Below, piece after piece: positions 1 through 8,797 of a stretch of 64,000 nt of DNA. The notes beneath the pieces were generated by a model. It was not told the DNA's origin, ran no database searches, and saw nothing but the letters and a program-made list of their open reading frames with translations. Within the stretch, counting starts at the first letter, position 1. Each line of letters starts with the position of its first letter. The position numbers and the translations under genes are program-made. The DNA is from Desulfuromusa kysingii (GTDB lineage: Bacteria > Desulfobacterota > Desulfuromonadia > Desulfuromonadales > Geopsychrobacteraceae), in the NCBI RefSeq assembly GCF_900107645.1, contig NZ_FNQN01000006.1, positions 62,001 through 126,000 of the forward strand. The letters are read 5' to 3'.

Positions 1-1
1 T

Positions 2-547
2 TCCTGTTTCCCGAAGGATGTTCAGGCCCTTATTCGTATGGCTCAGGGGGTTGACTATGTTCCTGAGGTTTTGCTTTCTGTCGAAAAACGCAATCAGCAG
101 CAAAAGCGCTGGTTTACCCGACAACTTGAAAAGCGTTTTGATGGCAACCTGTCTGGCATGACTTTTGGTGTCTGGGGACTATCGTTTAAACCGGGAACTG
201 ATGATATGCGTGAAGCGCCTGCCAAGGTATTGTTAGCTGATCTCCTGGCAGCTGGAGCGAAAGTCTTGGCCTATGATCCGGTTGCAATGGAAACAGCACA
301 GCACGAATTACCAGCTGAATGGTTTGAATCTGGGGATGTGACCTTGGTTGGTAACCAGTATGAGGCGTTGCAGCAGGTTGATGGTTTATTGCTGGTCACA
401 GAGTGGAAACCTTTTAGAAATCCTGATCTCGCTGCGATGAGTCGGACCATGCGGAAGAAAATTATTTTTGATGGCCGGAATCAATATGAACCTGACTATA
501 TCCGCAATGAAGGTTTTGAATACTTTGGTGTTGGGCGTCTAGGCTAG
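2..547 (+). CDS. UDP-glucose 6-dehydrogenase, C-terminal part (partial)
   Basis: Oxidises UDP-glucose to UDP-glucuronate with NAD, feeding exopolysaccharide synthesis in the cytoplasm. The reading frame is open at the left window edge and begins with SCFPKDVQAL, the nucleotide-sugar dehydrogenase segment containing the catalytic cysteine, so the N-terminal NAD-binding domain lies outside the window. The C-terminal domain follows, with FGVWGLSFKPGTDDMREAP and the end motif FDGRNQYEP. It stops directly against prsK (stop TAG, then ATG with no gap), which suggests one transcript and places the two-component pair at the end of an exopolysaccharide locus. The family assignment is firm; the exact sugar (glucose versus another UDP-sugar) is inferred. 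Confidence 0.93.
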   Translation, partial: SCFPKDVQALIRMAQGVDYVPEVLLSVEKRNQQQKRWFTRQLEKRFDGNLSGMTFGVWGLSFKPGTDDMREAPAKVLLADLLAAGAKVLAYDPVAMETAQHELPAEWFESGDVTLVGNQYEALQQVDGLLLVTEWKPFRNPDLAAMSRTMRKKIIFDGRNQYEPDYIRNEGFEYFGVGRLG

Positions 548-2608
548 ATGCTAACTGAAGCCTTACTCTGGTCAAATATTATTATCTGCCCCCTTGTGGG
601 GGGGATTCTACTCCTGCGCCGTCCTTATCAGGTTGCAACTCTGCTTCTGGTTGCGGCGCTGTTTTTCTTTTCGGGATTGGCTTTTATCGACTTAAGGTCC
701 TTGCAGCAGCCAGAGCAGATCTTTTTTTGGCGCAAGTACGGTCTTTTTTTTGAAGTCATTGCCATTTTATGTTGTTACTTCCATACCAAGACCGCCTTTC
801 GGGATAATTCAGAGATATATAAAGGGAAGGGCTTTTGGATCTCTGTCGTGCTCGCCCTCGCTTTGTTATTTGCGGTCATTGTTAATCCTATAGAAAATCT
901 TCTTTTTTCTCCCGATTTTGCCGAAGAACAGATCTTTTTTCTGACTAAGCAAGGATTTGTTGTCTATCTGCTGTTGATGATCTATCTGGTTTTTGGATTA
1001 GTTCAGTTGGAGCGGACCCTTTCGGGGCTGCATCAGACGCAACGCTGGGGAGTGAAACTGATTGTTTTGAGCAGTGGCTTGCTACTGGTCTCTTTTGCTC
1101 TCTATTTTAGTCAAAGTCTGTTGTACCGCTCAATCAACATGAATTATTTGGCGATCCGCTCTCTTGCGGTGTTTTGTGCTTGTCTGTTGTTTGGCTATTC
1201 ATATTTCTACCGCGATTCCGGCAGCAAGTTAGCGCTCTCGCGTGGCATTGCCCATCGTTCTTTTGTGTTGCTGATCGTCGGTGGCTATCTGATCTTATTG
1301 GGAATTGTGGGAGAAGGGTTGCGTTATCTGAATCTCACTCACACGAAACAGATATTCTCAGGACTTCTACTGCTCAGTATTTTGGGTCTCGCCATTGTGT
1401 TTCTGTCCGAGAAGTTGCGACGGAAGCTAAAAGTTATTCTGCATAAAAATTTTTATCAGAGTAAGTATGACTATCAGGAACAATGGAAGAAATTTGCCGA
1501 TCGAATGACATCGGGATTGACCCTGAGTGACATCCAAAGCTCAATTCTGGAATTGTTTTGTGACTCTCTTGCATGCAAGGGGGCGGCCCTCTATCTTTAC
1601 GATTATGAAACTAAGACCTACGTCTATGCCTCTGCATTTAACTCGCGGCGGGATTGGCGTCCTTTTGCCGAAACGGATCCGCTGGTGGTTAATCTGCAGC
1701 AAAAAGAGTGGATTATCAATCTTCGGGAAGAACACCCCGAACTTGTCAATTCCCTGGTTGAATCCTTTGATGATATCGGTGCTTTTCTTGTTGTCCCACT
1801 CTTCTTTGATGAAGGGTTAGCGGGCTTTATTGTCCTTGGTGAACAAATTGATGCAGATGAGATTCTGACTTATGAAGATTATGATCTGTTGCGGATGTTG
1901 GCCCGACAAGCTATCGCTACGGTGCAGGGCTTGCGTTTATCTGAGCAGCTTACGATTTCCAGGGAGTTGGCGGCGATCGGTAAGGTCTCCACCTTTGTCC
2001 TTCATGATTTGAAAAATCAAGTTTCAGGGTTGTCTCTGATGCTCGACAATGCCAAGGATTACATTGATAATCCCGAGTTCCAGCAGGACATGTTGGAGAC
2101 CGTTGGCAATACGGTTAAAAATATGAAGGGCCTTATTGGTCGCTTGAAGAATATTAAGGAGAAACCAGCACTGGTGATTGCCTCGGTATCGTTAGATAAA
2201 ATTATTGGTGAAGCAGCTGAAACCGCCGGTTCCAATATTGATATCGATGGTTCATCTGTTCGTGTTGCAGTTGACGAGGAAGAGATCTATAAGGTTATTT
2301 TGAATCTGTTTGTCAACGCTATTGAAGCTACCAAATCAAAGGATGATTTCGTACGGGTAAAATATGGAGAAAAAGAAAAACAGGCGTTTGTAGAGATTAG
2401 TGATTGTGGTTGTGGGATGTCCGCAGATTTTGTTGAGACCCGATTGTTTAAACCCTTTGAAACAACCAAGAAGCATGGTTTTGGTATTGGTCTCTATCAG
2501 TGCAAGCAGATTGTTGAATCGCATGGTGGTACAATTGAAGTCCACAGTCTTGAAGGGGAGGGGACAACGTTTACCCTTTTACTGCCTCTGGCCGCTTCAC
2601 AGAATTAA
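548..2608 (+). CDS. prsK: PEP-CTERM system-type sensor histidine kinase PrsK
   Basis: Membrane sensor kinase of 686 residues. The first about 300 residues are mostly hydrophobic with many predicted membrane segments; a GAF-like region follows (about 310-460), then a kinase core with phospho-acceptor His486 in the motif LHDLKNQ and an ATPase domain with NLFVNAIEA and HGFGIGLYQCKQI. The HDLKNQ box and this layout are those of PrsK, the kinase accompanying exosortase/PEP-CTERM exopolysaccharide loci. The ATG follows the upstream stop codon immediately, so translation is probably coupled. The partner regulator prsR is 41 bp downstream. The signal it senses is not evident from sequence. Confidence 0.92.
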   Translation: MLTEALLWSNIIICPLVGGILLLRRPYQVATLLLVAALFFFSGLAFIDLRSLQQPEQIFFWRKYGLFFEVIAILCCYFHTKTAFRDNSEIYKGKGFWISVVLALALLFAVIVNPIENLLFSPDFAEEQIFFLTKQGFVVYLLLMIYLVFGLVQLERTLSGLHQTQRWGVKLIVLSSGLLLVSFALYFSQSLLYRSINMNYLAIRSLAVFCACLLFGYSYFYRDSGSKLALSRGIAHRSFVLLIVGGYLILLGIVGEGLRYLNLTHTKQIFSGLLLLSILGLAIVFLSEKLRRKLKVILHKNFYQSKYDYQEQWKKFADRMTSGLTLSDIQSSILELFCDSLACKGAALYLYDYETKTYVYASAFNSRRDWRPFAETDPLVVNLQQKEWIINLREEHPELVNSLVESFDDIGAFLVVPLFFDEGLAGFIVLGEQIDADEILTYEDYDLLRMLARQAIATVQGLRLSEQLTISRELAAIGKVSTFVLHDLKNQVSGLSLMLDNAKDYIDNPEFQQDMLETVGNTVKNMKGLIGRLKNIKEKPALVIASVSLDKIIGEAAETAGSNIDIDGSSVRVAVDEEEIYKVILNLFVNAIEATKSKDDFVRVKYGEKEKQAFVEISDCGCGMSADFVETRLFKPFETTKKHGFGIGLYQCKQIVESHGGTIEVHSLEGEGTTFTLLLPLAASQN

Positions 2609-2649
2609 ATAATTTTAGCCCAGATTTATGATTTATACTGGAGATTATT

Positions 2650-4080
2650 TTGCAAAAATTACTCATTGTTGATGATAGTCCAGAAATAAGGAAGCAGTTG
2701 AAGTGGGGGTTGGGTAAGGAATACCGCATTCTGTTGGCTGAATCTGTCGACGAAGCGTTGAAATTTTTTAAACAGCACTCTCCCCGAGTCGTTACCCTTG
2801 ATCTGGGTTTGCCTCCTGATATTGATGGTGCGACTGAGGGTTTACGCTGTTTACAATCCATGTTGCAACAGGCGCCTGCAACCAAAATTATCGTCTTGTC
2901 GGGAAATGAGGACCACGCCAATGCCTTGGCCGCTGTCTCTTCAGGCGCTTATGACTATTACCACAAACCCATAGATCTGGATGAATTGAAAATTATTCTC
3001 TCCCGGGCTTTCCACCTTGCCAGTCTTGAAGATGAAAATCATCGACTCCAGATCTCTGCATCGCTCGATCAAAGCAACGGTTATAGTGGTATCTTCGGCC
3101 AGTGTCCGCAGATGCAGCAAGTTTTTGCCATGATCAAGAAAGTCGCTTCCATAGATGTCCCTATCCTTATTCTTGGGGAGAGTGGAACCGGTAAGGAAGT
3201 TGTTGCTCGGGCGATCCATAATCGAGGAATTCGTAAAGATGGCAATGTCGTCGCTATAAACTGTGGTGCAATCCCTGAGAACTTGTTGGAGAGTGAACTT
3301 TTCGGTCATGAAAAAGGTGCATTTACCGGAGCACAGAATCGGGTTCAGGGAAAAGTTGAATATGCCGAAGGGGGAACGTTGTTCCTTGATGAAATTGGCG
3401 AAATGGCACCGCTTCTGCAAGTGAAGCTACTCCGTTTTTTGCAGGAAAAGGTCATTCAACGGGTCGGTGGTCGAGATGACATCTCAGTTGACACAAGAAT
3501 TGTTGCGGCAACTAATGTCGATATCCAAAACTCGATAAAAAGCGGCAAATTTCGTGAGGACCTTTATTACCGCATCGGGGTTATTACTATTGATTTGCCC
3601 CCATTACGGGACCGAGGTGAAGATATTGAGCTCCTCGCCAATATTTTTCTGCGTCGTTTCGGACAGGAATTTGGTCAGAAGGTGAGAGGGTATAGTTCCG
3701 CTGCGATAGAATGGTTGCGAACTTACCAATGGCCAGGAAATGTTCGGGAGTTGGAGAATAAGGTGAAAAGGGCTGTTGTTATGGCCGAAAGTCCAATTAT
3801 TGAACCCTGCGATCTGGGTTTTGAAGAAAAACAGGCCGCAGCCGAGATGACAGAATCTCATGCTAAGCAAAAACCACAGAATGTAACCGTTTTTAATGGC
3901 GAGTTTGATTTGACCGGGGTGACTCTCAAAGAGGGGCGACGCCAAGTAGAGCGGGTGTTATTGAAGCATGCATTGGAGCAGGCTCAAGGGAATATTCTCA
4001 AAGCTGCAGAAGAGTTGGCGGTCAGTCGACCAACATTCTATGATCTGCTTAAAAAACATGGGTTGCATCCGGGACAATAA
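2650..4080 (+). CDS. prsR: PEP-CTERM-box sigma-54 response regulator PrsR
   Basis: NtrC-type activator of 476 residues: receiver domain (phospho-acceptor Asp51), AAA+ sigma-54 activation domain with Walker A GESGTGKE (176-183) and the sigma-54 contact loop GAFTGA (223-228), and a C-terminal Fis-type helix-turn-helix ending in [12 protein letters not shown]. Starts at TTG, chosen because a GGAG sequence lies about 8 bases upstream and the receiver domain begins right there (QKLLIVDD). Pairs with PrsK just upstream. In the family it activates genes carrying a PEP-CTERM box and a -24/-12 promoter; none of those targets is recognisable inside this window. Confidence 0.92.
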   Translation: MQKLLIVDDSPEIRKQLKWGLGKEYRILLAESVDEALKFFKQHSPRVVTLDLGLPPDIDGATEGLRCLQSMLQQAPATKIIVLSGNEDHANALAAVSSGAYDYYHKPIDLDELKIILSRAFHLASLEDENHRLQISASLDQSNGYSGIFGQCPQMQQVFAMIKKVASIDVPILILGESGTGKEVVARAIHNRGIRKDGNVVAINCGAIPENLLESELFGHEKGAFTGAQNRVQGKVEYAEGGTLFLDEIGEMAPLLQVKLLRFLQEKVIQRVGGRDDISVDTRIVAATNVDIQNSIKSGKFREDLYYRIGVITIDLPPLRDRGEDIELLANIFLRRFGQEFGQKVRGYSSAAIEWLRTYQWPGNVRELENKVKRAVVMAESPIIEPCDLGFEEKQAAAEMTESHAKQKPQNVTVFNGEFDLTGVTLKEGRRQVERVLLKHALEQAQGNILKAAEELAVSRPTFYDLLKKHGLHPGQ

Positions 4081-4092
4081 CCGTGACTTTTA

Positions 4093-4983
4093 TTAAAAGT
4101 CTTCGGTCGTAAAAGATCTGACTTCACTCTCATAAGTGAGGTTTGGATCCTGTGTGTCAGTTGCGACTACCTTCCAATAATAGGTTGTTGAACCTGTCAG
4201 ATCAAAAGCTTGGTGATAATCACTGCTCCCCTTATTAATCGAATACAGGACTGAGTCGGGTTCTGAAGTCTCGGTGCTGGTCGCAGAACGTTCGGTTGAT
4301 GTTTCTCCGCCACCACCTCCGCCACCCCCACAAGCGCTTAAAATTCCCCCAGCTAAGACCACGATCATCAAGGTATAAACCGGGTTCATGAATTGCTGCG
4401 CGGCTATGAGTGGCCGGTACTTTAGTTGCTTGAGCAGGAAGAGCGTCAAGATAAGAACGAGCCCAATAGGGATAATCCGATTTTTAGGGGAGGGTGGGGG
4501 CAACGTGATTGCGGTTGCAGATGTCACTTCATCTCTGTCCGTGCCATAAAAAAGGGTATAATTAACGTCATATCCTGAGGGGGCAGTTTCCCACCTGAAG
4601 GTTACAGGGACTGGCTCATCGGTGGCATTATTGTCAGGAATCGAAAGCGCGGGGAGCCAGCTATTGCTGACGATGTTGGAAAAGGTGCTTTCAACATCAG
4701 GGTCCTGATAGGCTGTTACTGAAAAATAGTAGGTTACCCCATCATTAAGACCTGTCAGCGTTGTTGACAGGGTGTCGCCAACATCAACAGGTGAAGGACC
4801 TTCCTGGGCTCCAGATCCATCAAAGGGTAAAATCATATCCCCATGTTTGTAATAGACTTTGTAGCCATCGACCCCTGCAGTCGGGCTGGGATCCCAAGAG
4901 AGGGTGATGTCCTGACCAAAAGCAAAGCTTAATGAATTGACAAGGATAAGAAAGGTAACTATAAATGTTGAATATGACTTCAT
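4093..4983 (-). CDS. Secreted fibronectin type III protein with internal membrane segments
   Basis: 296 residues. An N-terminal signal peptide (1-23, ending SFAFGQ) precedes a complete fibronectin III domain (about 25-107). A second FnIII-like region starts near 112 but is broken by two hydrophobic stretches, RIIPIGLVLILTLFLL and TLMIVVLAGGILSACG, the latter running into a Cys plus eight Gly; the sequence then resumes with TYYWKVVATD, a typical late FnIII strand. It converges on prsR, a common neighbourhood for such proteins in exopolysaccharide loci. Function is unknown; a surface or matrix role is inferred. Whether the internal LSAC is a lipobox-like remnant cannot be told from sequence. 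Confidence 0.75.
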   Translation of the reverse strand: MKSYSTFIVTFLILVNSLSFAFGQDITLSWDPSPTAGVDGYKVYYKHGDMILPFDGSGAQEGPSPVDVGDTLSTTLTGLNDGVTYYFSVTAYQDPDVESTFSNIVSNSWLPALSIPDNNATDEPVPVTFRWETAPSGYDVNYTLFYGTDRDEVTSATAITLPPPSPKNRIIPIGLVLILTLFLLKQLKYRPLIAAQQFMNPVYTLMIVVLAGGILSACGGGGGGGGETSTERSATSTETSEPDSVLYSINKGSSDYHQAFDLTGSTTYYWKVVATDTQDPNLTYESEVRSFTTEDF

Positions 4984-5014
4984 AAATTAATCCTCTTAGG
5001 TTAATTGATTGAAT

Positions 5015-5023
5015 ATTATAGCA
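5015..5023 (-). promoter_or_regulatory. Extended -10 promoter for the FnIII gene
   Basis: On the minus strand the sequence reads TGCTATAAT, a perfect TATAAT preceded by the TGn extension, 32 bases upstream of the ATG of the FnIII gene. No good -35 hexamer is seen at 17 bases, which fits an extended -10 promoter. Confidence 0.5.
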
Positions 5024-5067
5024 AAGACTACGGTGTGGGGTAATCCCTTTTGTTTATTTGTGGGTGA

Positions 5068-5754
5068 ATGATGGATATAAAATTTTCCGAGGTTATTAGA
5101 CAATGTCCCTTGTTTTCCGGGGTTACGACTGACGATTTGAAATTGTTGACATCAATATTGCGTCAGCGTGAATTTGCTAAAGAAGAGATTCTTTTTGAAG
5201 ATGGTGCAGACGCTGATGGGTTTTATATCGTCGCATCCGGGAAAGTTAAGGTTTATAAGTTGTCATTTGAGGGGCGAGAACGCATTCTTCATGTGGTCTT
5301 ACCTGGTCATAGTTTTGCTGAAGCAGCTATCTTTGATAATGGTTGTTATCCAGCTTTTGCTGAAACCTTGGTTGCTTCAACGCTGTTGTTCTTTCCTAAA
5401 AAGGAATTTCTTGATCTTCTTTGTTCTCATCCCCATTTAGCCATTAACATTATTTCTGGCCTCTCCCGGTTTTTACGTGAGTTCACCATCCAGATTGAGG
5501 ATTTGACCTTCCGTGATGTCCCTGCACGTTTAGCCCGCTATCTTCTCAGTCTTGGTGATAAAACAGCAGCAACGGTTCAACTTCCTGTTTCCAAAAGTCA
5601 GCTTGCATCTAAACTGGGAACAACCAGTGAGACGTTGTCACGAACATTTCGCAAGCTTTCTGATGAAGAGATCATTTCGGTCCAAGGGAAAGTCATCACC
5701 CGACGTGACCTGCAACGTATGCGAGATTTGGCGGCAAGTTTTAAGGAGGGTTAA
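5068..5754 (+). CDS. Crp/Fnr family transcription regulator
   Basis: 228 residues: cyclic-nucleotide-binding-type beta-roll (about 15-130), dimerisation helix, and C-terminal winged helix with recognition region SKSQLASKLGTTSETLSRTF. The four N-terminal cysteines of Fnr are absent, so an oxygen-sensing 4Fe-4S cluster is not expected; the shape is closer to the Dnr/NnrR nitric-oxide group or other Crp relatives. ATG codons at 5068 and 5071 are both possible. Its 3' end contains the strong Shine-Dalgarno sequence of the next gene, a YgbA-like nitrosative-stress protein, so the pair is probably one operon and a role in nitrosative response is a reasonable inference. Confidence 0.85.
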   Translation: MMDIKFSEVIRQCPLFSGVTTDDLKLLTSILRQREFAKEEILFEDGADADGFYIVASGKVKVYKLSFEGRERILHVVLPGHSFAEAAIFDNGCYPAFAETLVASTLLFFPKKEFLDLLCSHPHLAINIISGLSRFLREFTIQIEDLTFRDVPARLARYLLSLGDKTAATVQLPVSKSQLASKLGTTSETLSRTFRKLSDEEIISVQGKVITRRDLQRMRDLAASFKEG

Positions 5755-5758
5755 GCGT

Positions 5759-6133
5759 ATCAAAAAGCAATCGAGCCATCTCAACCTAACGCTGACCCGT
5801 AAGCAGAAAAAAGACTTGAAAGTTCTGGCGTTGTTTACCTCCGTCTATTGTCATGACCATCACCCTTTAAAAAAGGAGTCTCTGTCTGGTTTAGATCCTC
5901 AACTTGCGGCGCTGGAGCGTTTTAGCTGTTGCCAACAATGTCAAACGTTTTTGCTTTATGCGATTGAGCGCAGACTGAACTGTCCTTTAGTTGAAAAACC
6001 TGCATGTAAACATTGTCAAGTTCATTGCTATAGCTCTGAATATCGAGAAAAAGTCCGAGAGATCATGAGGTATTCCGGTAAAGCATTAATAAAAAAAGGG
6101 AGATTGGATTTACTTTGGTATTATTTTTTTTAA
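5759..6133 (+). CDS. Nitrous oxide-stimulated promoter family protein (YgbA-like), unusual start
   Basis: The frame matches the YgbA/PF11756 family: YCHDHH, two cysteine pairs (SCCQQCQ and KPACKHCQVHCY) and the ending YREKVREIMRYSG. Members are small cytoplasmic proteins induced by nitric oxide; biochemical function is poorly known. No ATG, GTG or TTG occurs in frame near the conserved start. A perfect Shine-Dalgarno TAAGGAGG (5742-5749) ends 9 bases before an in-frame ATC at 5759, which I take as the likely start (124 residues); CTG at 5792 has no Shine-Dalgarno and TTG at 5816 would remove conserved sequence. The gene follows the Crp/Fnr stop by 4 bases. Family call is strong, start codon uncertain. 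Confidence 0.78.
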   Translation: MKKQSSHLNLTLTRKQKKDLKVLALFTSVYCHDHHPLKKESLSGLDPQLAALERFSCCQQCQTFLLYAIERRLNCPLVEKPACKHCQVHCYSSEYREKVREIMRYSGKALIKKGRLDLLWYYFF

Positions 6134-6283
6134 TAGGAACCGTGTTTGAGTTGTTTTTTCTTGAGGGTCCAGAGGTTTTCTGCTAGCTTGGACTAATAAG
6201 TTTCTTATTATTATAAATTTGAGCCACCAAACACAAATATTTTTCAGTGTGAGGCTGACTATTGCAGGAAAAGGAGAGCAGCG

Positions 6284-6955
6284 ATGCGTATTCTTGTTGT
6301 TGAAGATGAAAAAAAGGTTTCAACGTTTATTCAAAGAGGCCTTGAAGAGGAAGGTTTTTCTGTTGACGCCGCTTTCGACGGTGAGGAAGGTGTCAAAAAG
6401 GCCGAATCAGGTACCTATGATTTGATCTTGATGGATATCATGTTACCCAAAATGGATGGTTTGGCAGCTGTCAAATATCTGCGTGAAAAGAAAATCATGA
6501 CCCCAATACTTTGTTTAACCGCACGTGATTCGGTTGATGACAAGGTTTCAGGACTGGATATTGGCGCTGATGATTATTTGGCTAAGCCGTTTGCTTTTAT
6601 TGAGTTGGTTGCCAGGTGTCGTGCTTTGATTCGTCGTGGCTCGAATGATCGGGGGGCCGAGATCTTCTTTGCTGATCTCCGTCTTGATCCCGTTGCGCAT
6701 AAAGTGTGGCGTGCCGGTGATGAGATCTCTTTGACGTCCAAAGAGTACGCTCTTATGGAATATTTTATCCGTAATCCGAATCGCGTCCTTACCAGACTGA
6801 TGATAGCTGAGAATGTTTGGGATTACACGTTTGACTCTTTTACCAATATCATCGATGTTTATGTCAACTATCTGCGAAATAAAATCGATCAAAAGTACGA
6901 GAAAAAATTAATCCATACCGTCAGAGGTGCAGGCTACGCTCTGAAAGAGTCTTAA
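6284..6955 (+). CDS. OmpR/CusR-type response regulator (orphan)
   Basis: 223 residues: receiver domain with ILVVEDE, phospho-acceptor Asp in LILMDIMLP and Lys in DDYLAKPFAF, followed by a winged-helix DNA-binding domain ending HTVRGAGYAL. The receiver resembles the heavy-metal/CusR subgroup. A clear ribosome site (AAAGGAGAG) precedes the ATG. No sensor kinase lies beside it, so it is an orphan here; its partner and targets cannot be inferred from the window. An AATAAG-TTT-CTTATT inverted repeat (6194-6208) about 80 bases upstream could be an operator. Confidence 0.9.
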   Translation: MRILVVEDEKKVSTFIQRGLEEEGFSVDAAFDGEEGVKKAESGTYDLILMDIMLPKMDGLAAVKYLREKKIMTPILCLTARDSVDDKVSGLDIGADDYLAKPFAFIELVARCRALIRRGSNDRGAEIFFADLRLDPVAHKVWRAGDEISLTSKEYALMEYFIRNPNRVLTRLMIAENVWDYTFDSFTNIIDVYVNYLRNKIDQKYEKKLIHTVRGAGYALKES

Positions 6956-7057
6956 GTCTAATTTATTCAACGTCGTTGGGGATTGAAATCTTTTTTTAGT
7001 CCCCAGCGACAGTATTTCTCTGTTTTCATCTCCCTTTCTTAAGTAGAGTTTTTCCGC

Positions 7058-8005
7058 ATGATGACCGATTTAGGTTTTTCTCTCGCGATTACTGCGCCAA
7101 TCTTCAGCATGCTTGGTTTCGGTATTCTCTTCAAGCGTGTCGGCTGGATTTCAGATGAGTTTGCCAGTGTTGGGGCGGATTTGGTCTTTAAGGTCACGTT
7201 GCCATGTTTGCTCTTTATCAAATTAGTAGAAACAGACTTTCTCCACAATCTGCCCGTCAAACTTGTTGGCTACGCCGTTTTAGCAACTCTTCTGGTTTTT
7301 GTCTTTATTGATCGCGTGATAGCTCTTCACCTGGATAACCGTTTTGACCGTGGAGCTTTTGTCCAAGGTGCGTTTCGCAGTAATATGGGGATCATCGGCT
7401 TGGCGTTCTGTCTCAGTGCCTTTGGTGATAAGGTGGTCGCAGCAGCGTCAATTTATCTAGCAGTTTTAACGGCCCTTTTTAATGTTCTTGCTGTGATCAC
7501 ATTGACAGGGCATCAAACTCATCCCACAACTCAAACCAGCTATAGCAAAATTTTTATAAATATTGGTAAAAATCCGTTGATTCTGGCAATCATTGCGGGA
7601 GTCCTTATTTCTTTGAGTGGGTTGAAGGTCCCTGAATTTTTCTTGACAACCGGAGGCTATTTTGCGCGGATGACTTTGCCTCTGGCCTTACTTTGTGCTG
7701 GTGCTTCGATTCGACTGCATGAATTCCATGCTTCAAAAGCTCTCTATTGGGCCAGCGCCGGGAAACTCCTTTTCGTCCCCTTGGCGATAACCCTTGGTGG
7801 GATTTTTATCGGCTTACGTGGCGAGCACTTAGGAGTGCTTTATTTGATGTGTGCTTCACCCACTGCTGCCGCGAGTTACCCTATGACTCAAGCGATGGGA
7901 GGAAATCACCATCTTGCGGCTGCTATAATTGCCGCGACCTCACTAGGATCGTTGGTTTTTACAACCCTGGGGATTTTTCTGTTACGCAGCTTCCAGTTGA
8001 TCTGA
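7058..8005 (+). CDS. AEC (auxin efflux carrier) family transporter
   Basis: 315-residue inner-membrane protein with about ten hydrophobic segments and the two-fold layout of the AEC family (AITAPIFSMLGFGILFKR at the start; PLALLCAGASIRL and ASPTAAASYPMTQAMGG late). Relatives export or exchange small carboxylates such as malate; the substrate here is not predictable. ATG at 7058 or 7061. Ends 6 bases before the convergent tpiA stop, with no terminator between them. Confidence 0.88.
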   Translation: MMTDLGFSLAITAPIFSMLGFGILFKRVGWISDEFASVGADLVFKVTLPCLLFIKLVETDFLHNLPVKLVGYAVLATLLVFVFIDRVIALHLDNRFDRGAFVQGAFRSNMGIIGLAFCLSAFGDKVVAAASIYLAVLTALFNVLAVITLTGHQTHPTTQTSYSKIFINIGKNPLILAIIAGVLISLSGLKVPEFFLTTGGYFARMTLPLALLCAGASIRLHEFHASKALYWASAGKLLFVPLAITLGGIFIGLRGEHLGVLYLMCASPTAAASYPMTQAMGGNHHLAAAIIAATSLGSLVFTTLGIFLLRSFQLI

Positions 8006-8010
8006 AAGCG

Positions 8011-8766
8011 TTACAAAAAACGTACAATGCGAACGAAATCTTCTGCTTTAAGGCTGGCACCGCCGACGAGGGCTCCATCGATATCTGTTTGCGCCATCAA
8101 GGTGTCGATATTGTCGGGTTTGACGCTACCGCCATAGAGAATTCTTGTTTGTTCGGCCACGGAGGAGTTGAATATCTCTTGCAATAAACTTCGAATATAT
8201 GCATGGGCTTCCTGAGCTTGTTCGCTGCTCGCTGTTTTTCCTGTGCCGATAGCCCAGATAGGTTCGTAGGCGATGACGACTGTTGCCATCTGGTCCGTCG
8301 TTAAGTCGACAAGTCCTTCCTTAATCTGCTGACCCAAGATCTCCAGCATTTGTCCATCTTCTCGTTGTTGTAAAGTTTCGCCAATACAGAGTATGGGTTT
8401 TAATCCCGCTTGAATGACCCCGATTAATTTTTGATTGATAAACGCGTTTGTTTCATGTAACAACTGCCGCCGTTCGGAGTGACCGATAATCACATATTGG
8501 CAACCGGCGTCTTGCAGAAACAGGGGGGAGAGTTCACCGGTAAAAGCACCCGTTGTTGCCGGGTAACAATTTTGTGCAGCGAGTAGGATTGATGAGGATT
8601 TAATGATTTCAGATACCGCGTTCAGCGCTGTAAATACAGGCGCTATGACAATCTCTCTATTGCTAACAGTGCCGAGTGATTCAAGCAATTGCCGAGAGAG
8701 TTGCTGTGATTCGTTAATCGTTTTGTTTAACTTCCAGTTTCCGGCAATAAGTGGTTTGCGCATCAT
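8011..8766 (-). CDS. tpiA: Triosephosphate isomerase
   Basis: Interconverts dihydroxyacetone phosphate and glyceraldehyde 3-phosphate. 251 residues, normal for the family. Visible catalytic residues: Lys in AGNWKLNK, His in IIGHSERR and Glu in AYEPIWAIGTG; the phosphate-gripping GGS and GGA loops lie near the C-terminus (LYGGSVKPDN, LVGGASL). Third gene of the gap-pgk-tpiA operon, 31 bases after pgk. Confidence 0.97.
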   Translation of the reverse strand: MMRKPLIAGNWKLNKTINESQQLSRQLLESLGTVSNREIVIAPVFTALNAVSEIIKSSSILLAAQNCYPATTGAFTGELSPLFLQDAGCQYVIIGHSERRQLLHETNAFINQKLIGVIQAGLKPILCIGETLQQREDGQMLEILGQQIKEGLVDLTTDQMATVVIAYEPIWAIGTGKTASSEQAQEAHAYIRSLLQEIFNSSVAEQTRILYGGSVKPDNIDTLMAQTDIDGALVGGASLKAEDFVRIVRFL

Positions 8767-8797
8767 CTATCCCTTCATAACTTTATCAAGGCTTTTT

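Noticed and set aside
4309-4332. Phase-variable glycine tract in the FnIII gene
   Set aside because: Codons in the Gly run are mixed and there is no long mononucleotide tract that would slip.
5552-5758. Long in-frame extension of the YgbA-like gene into the Crp/Fnr gene
   Set aside because: It overlaps about 200 bases of a clearly conserved DNA-binding domain, has no ribosome site and no family similarity.
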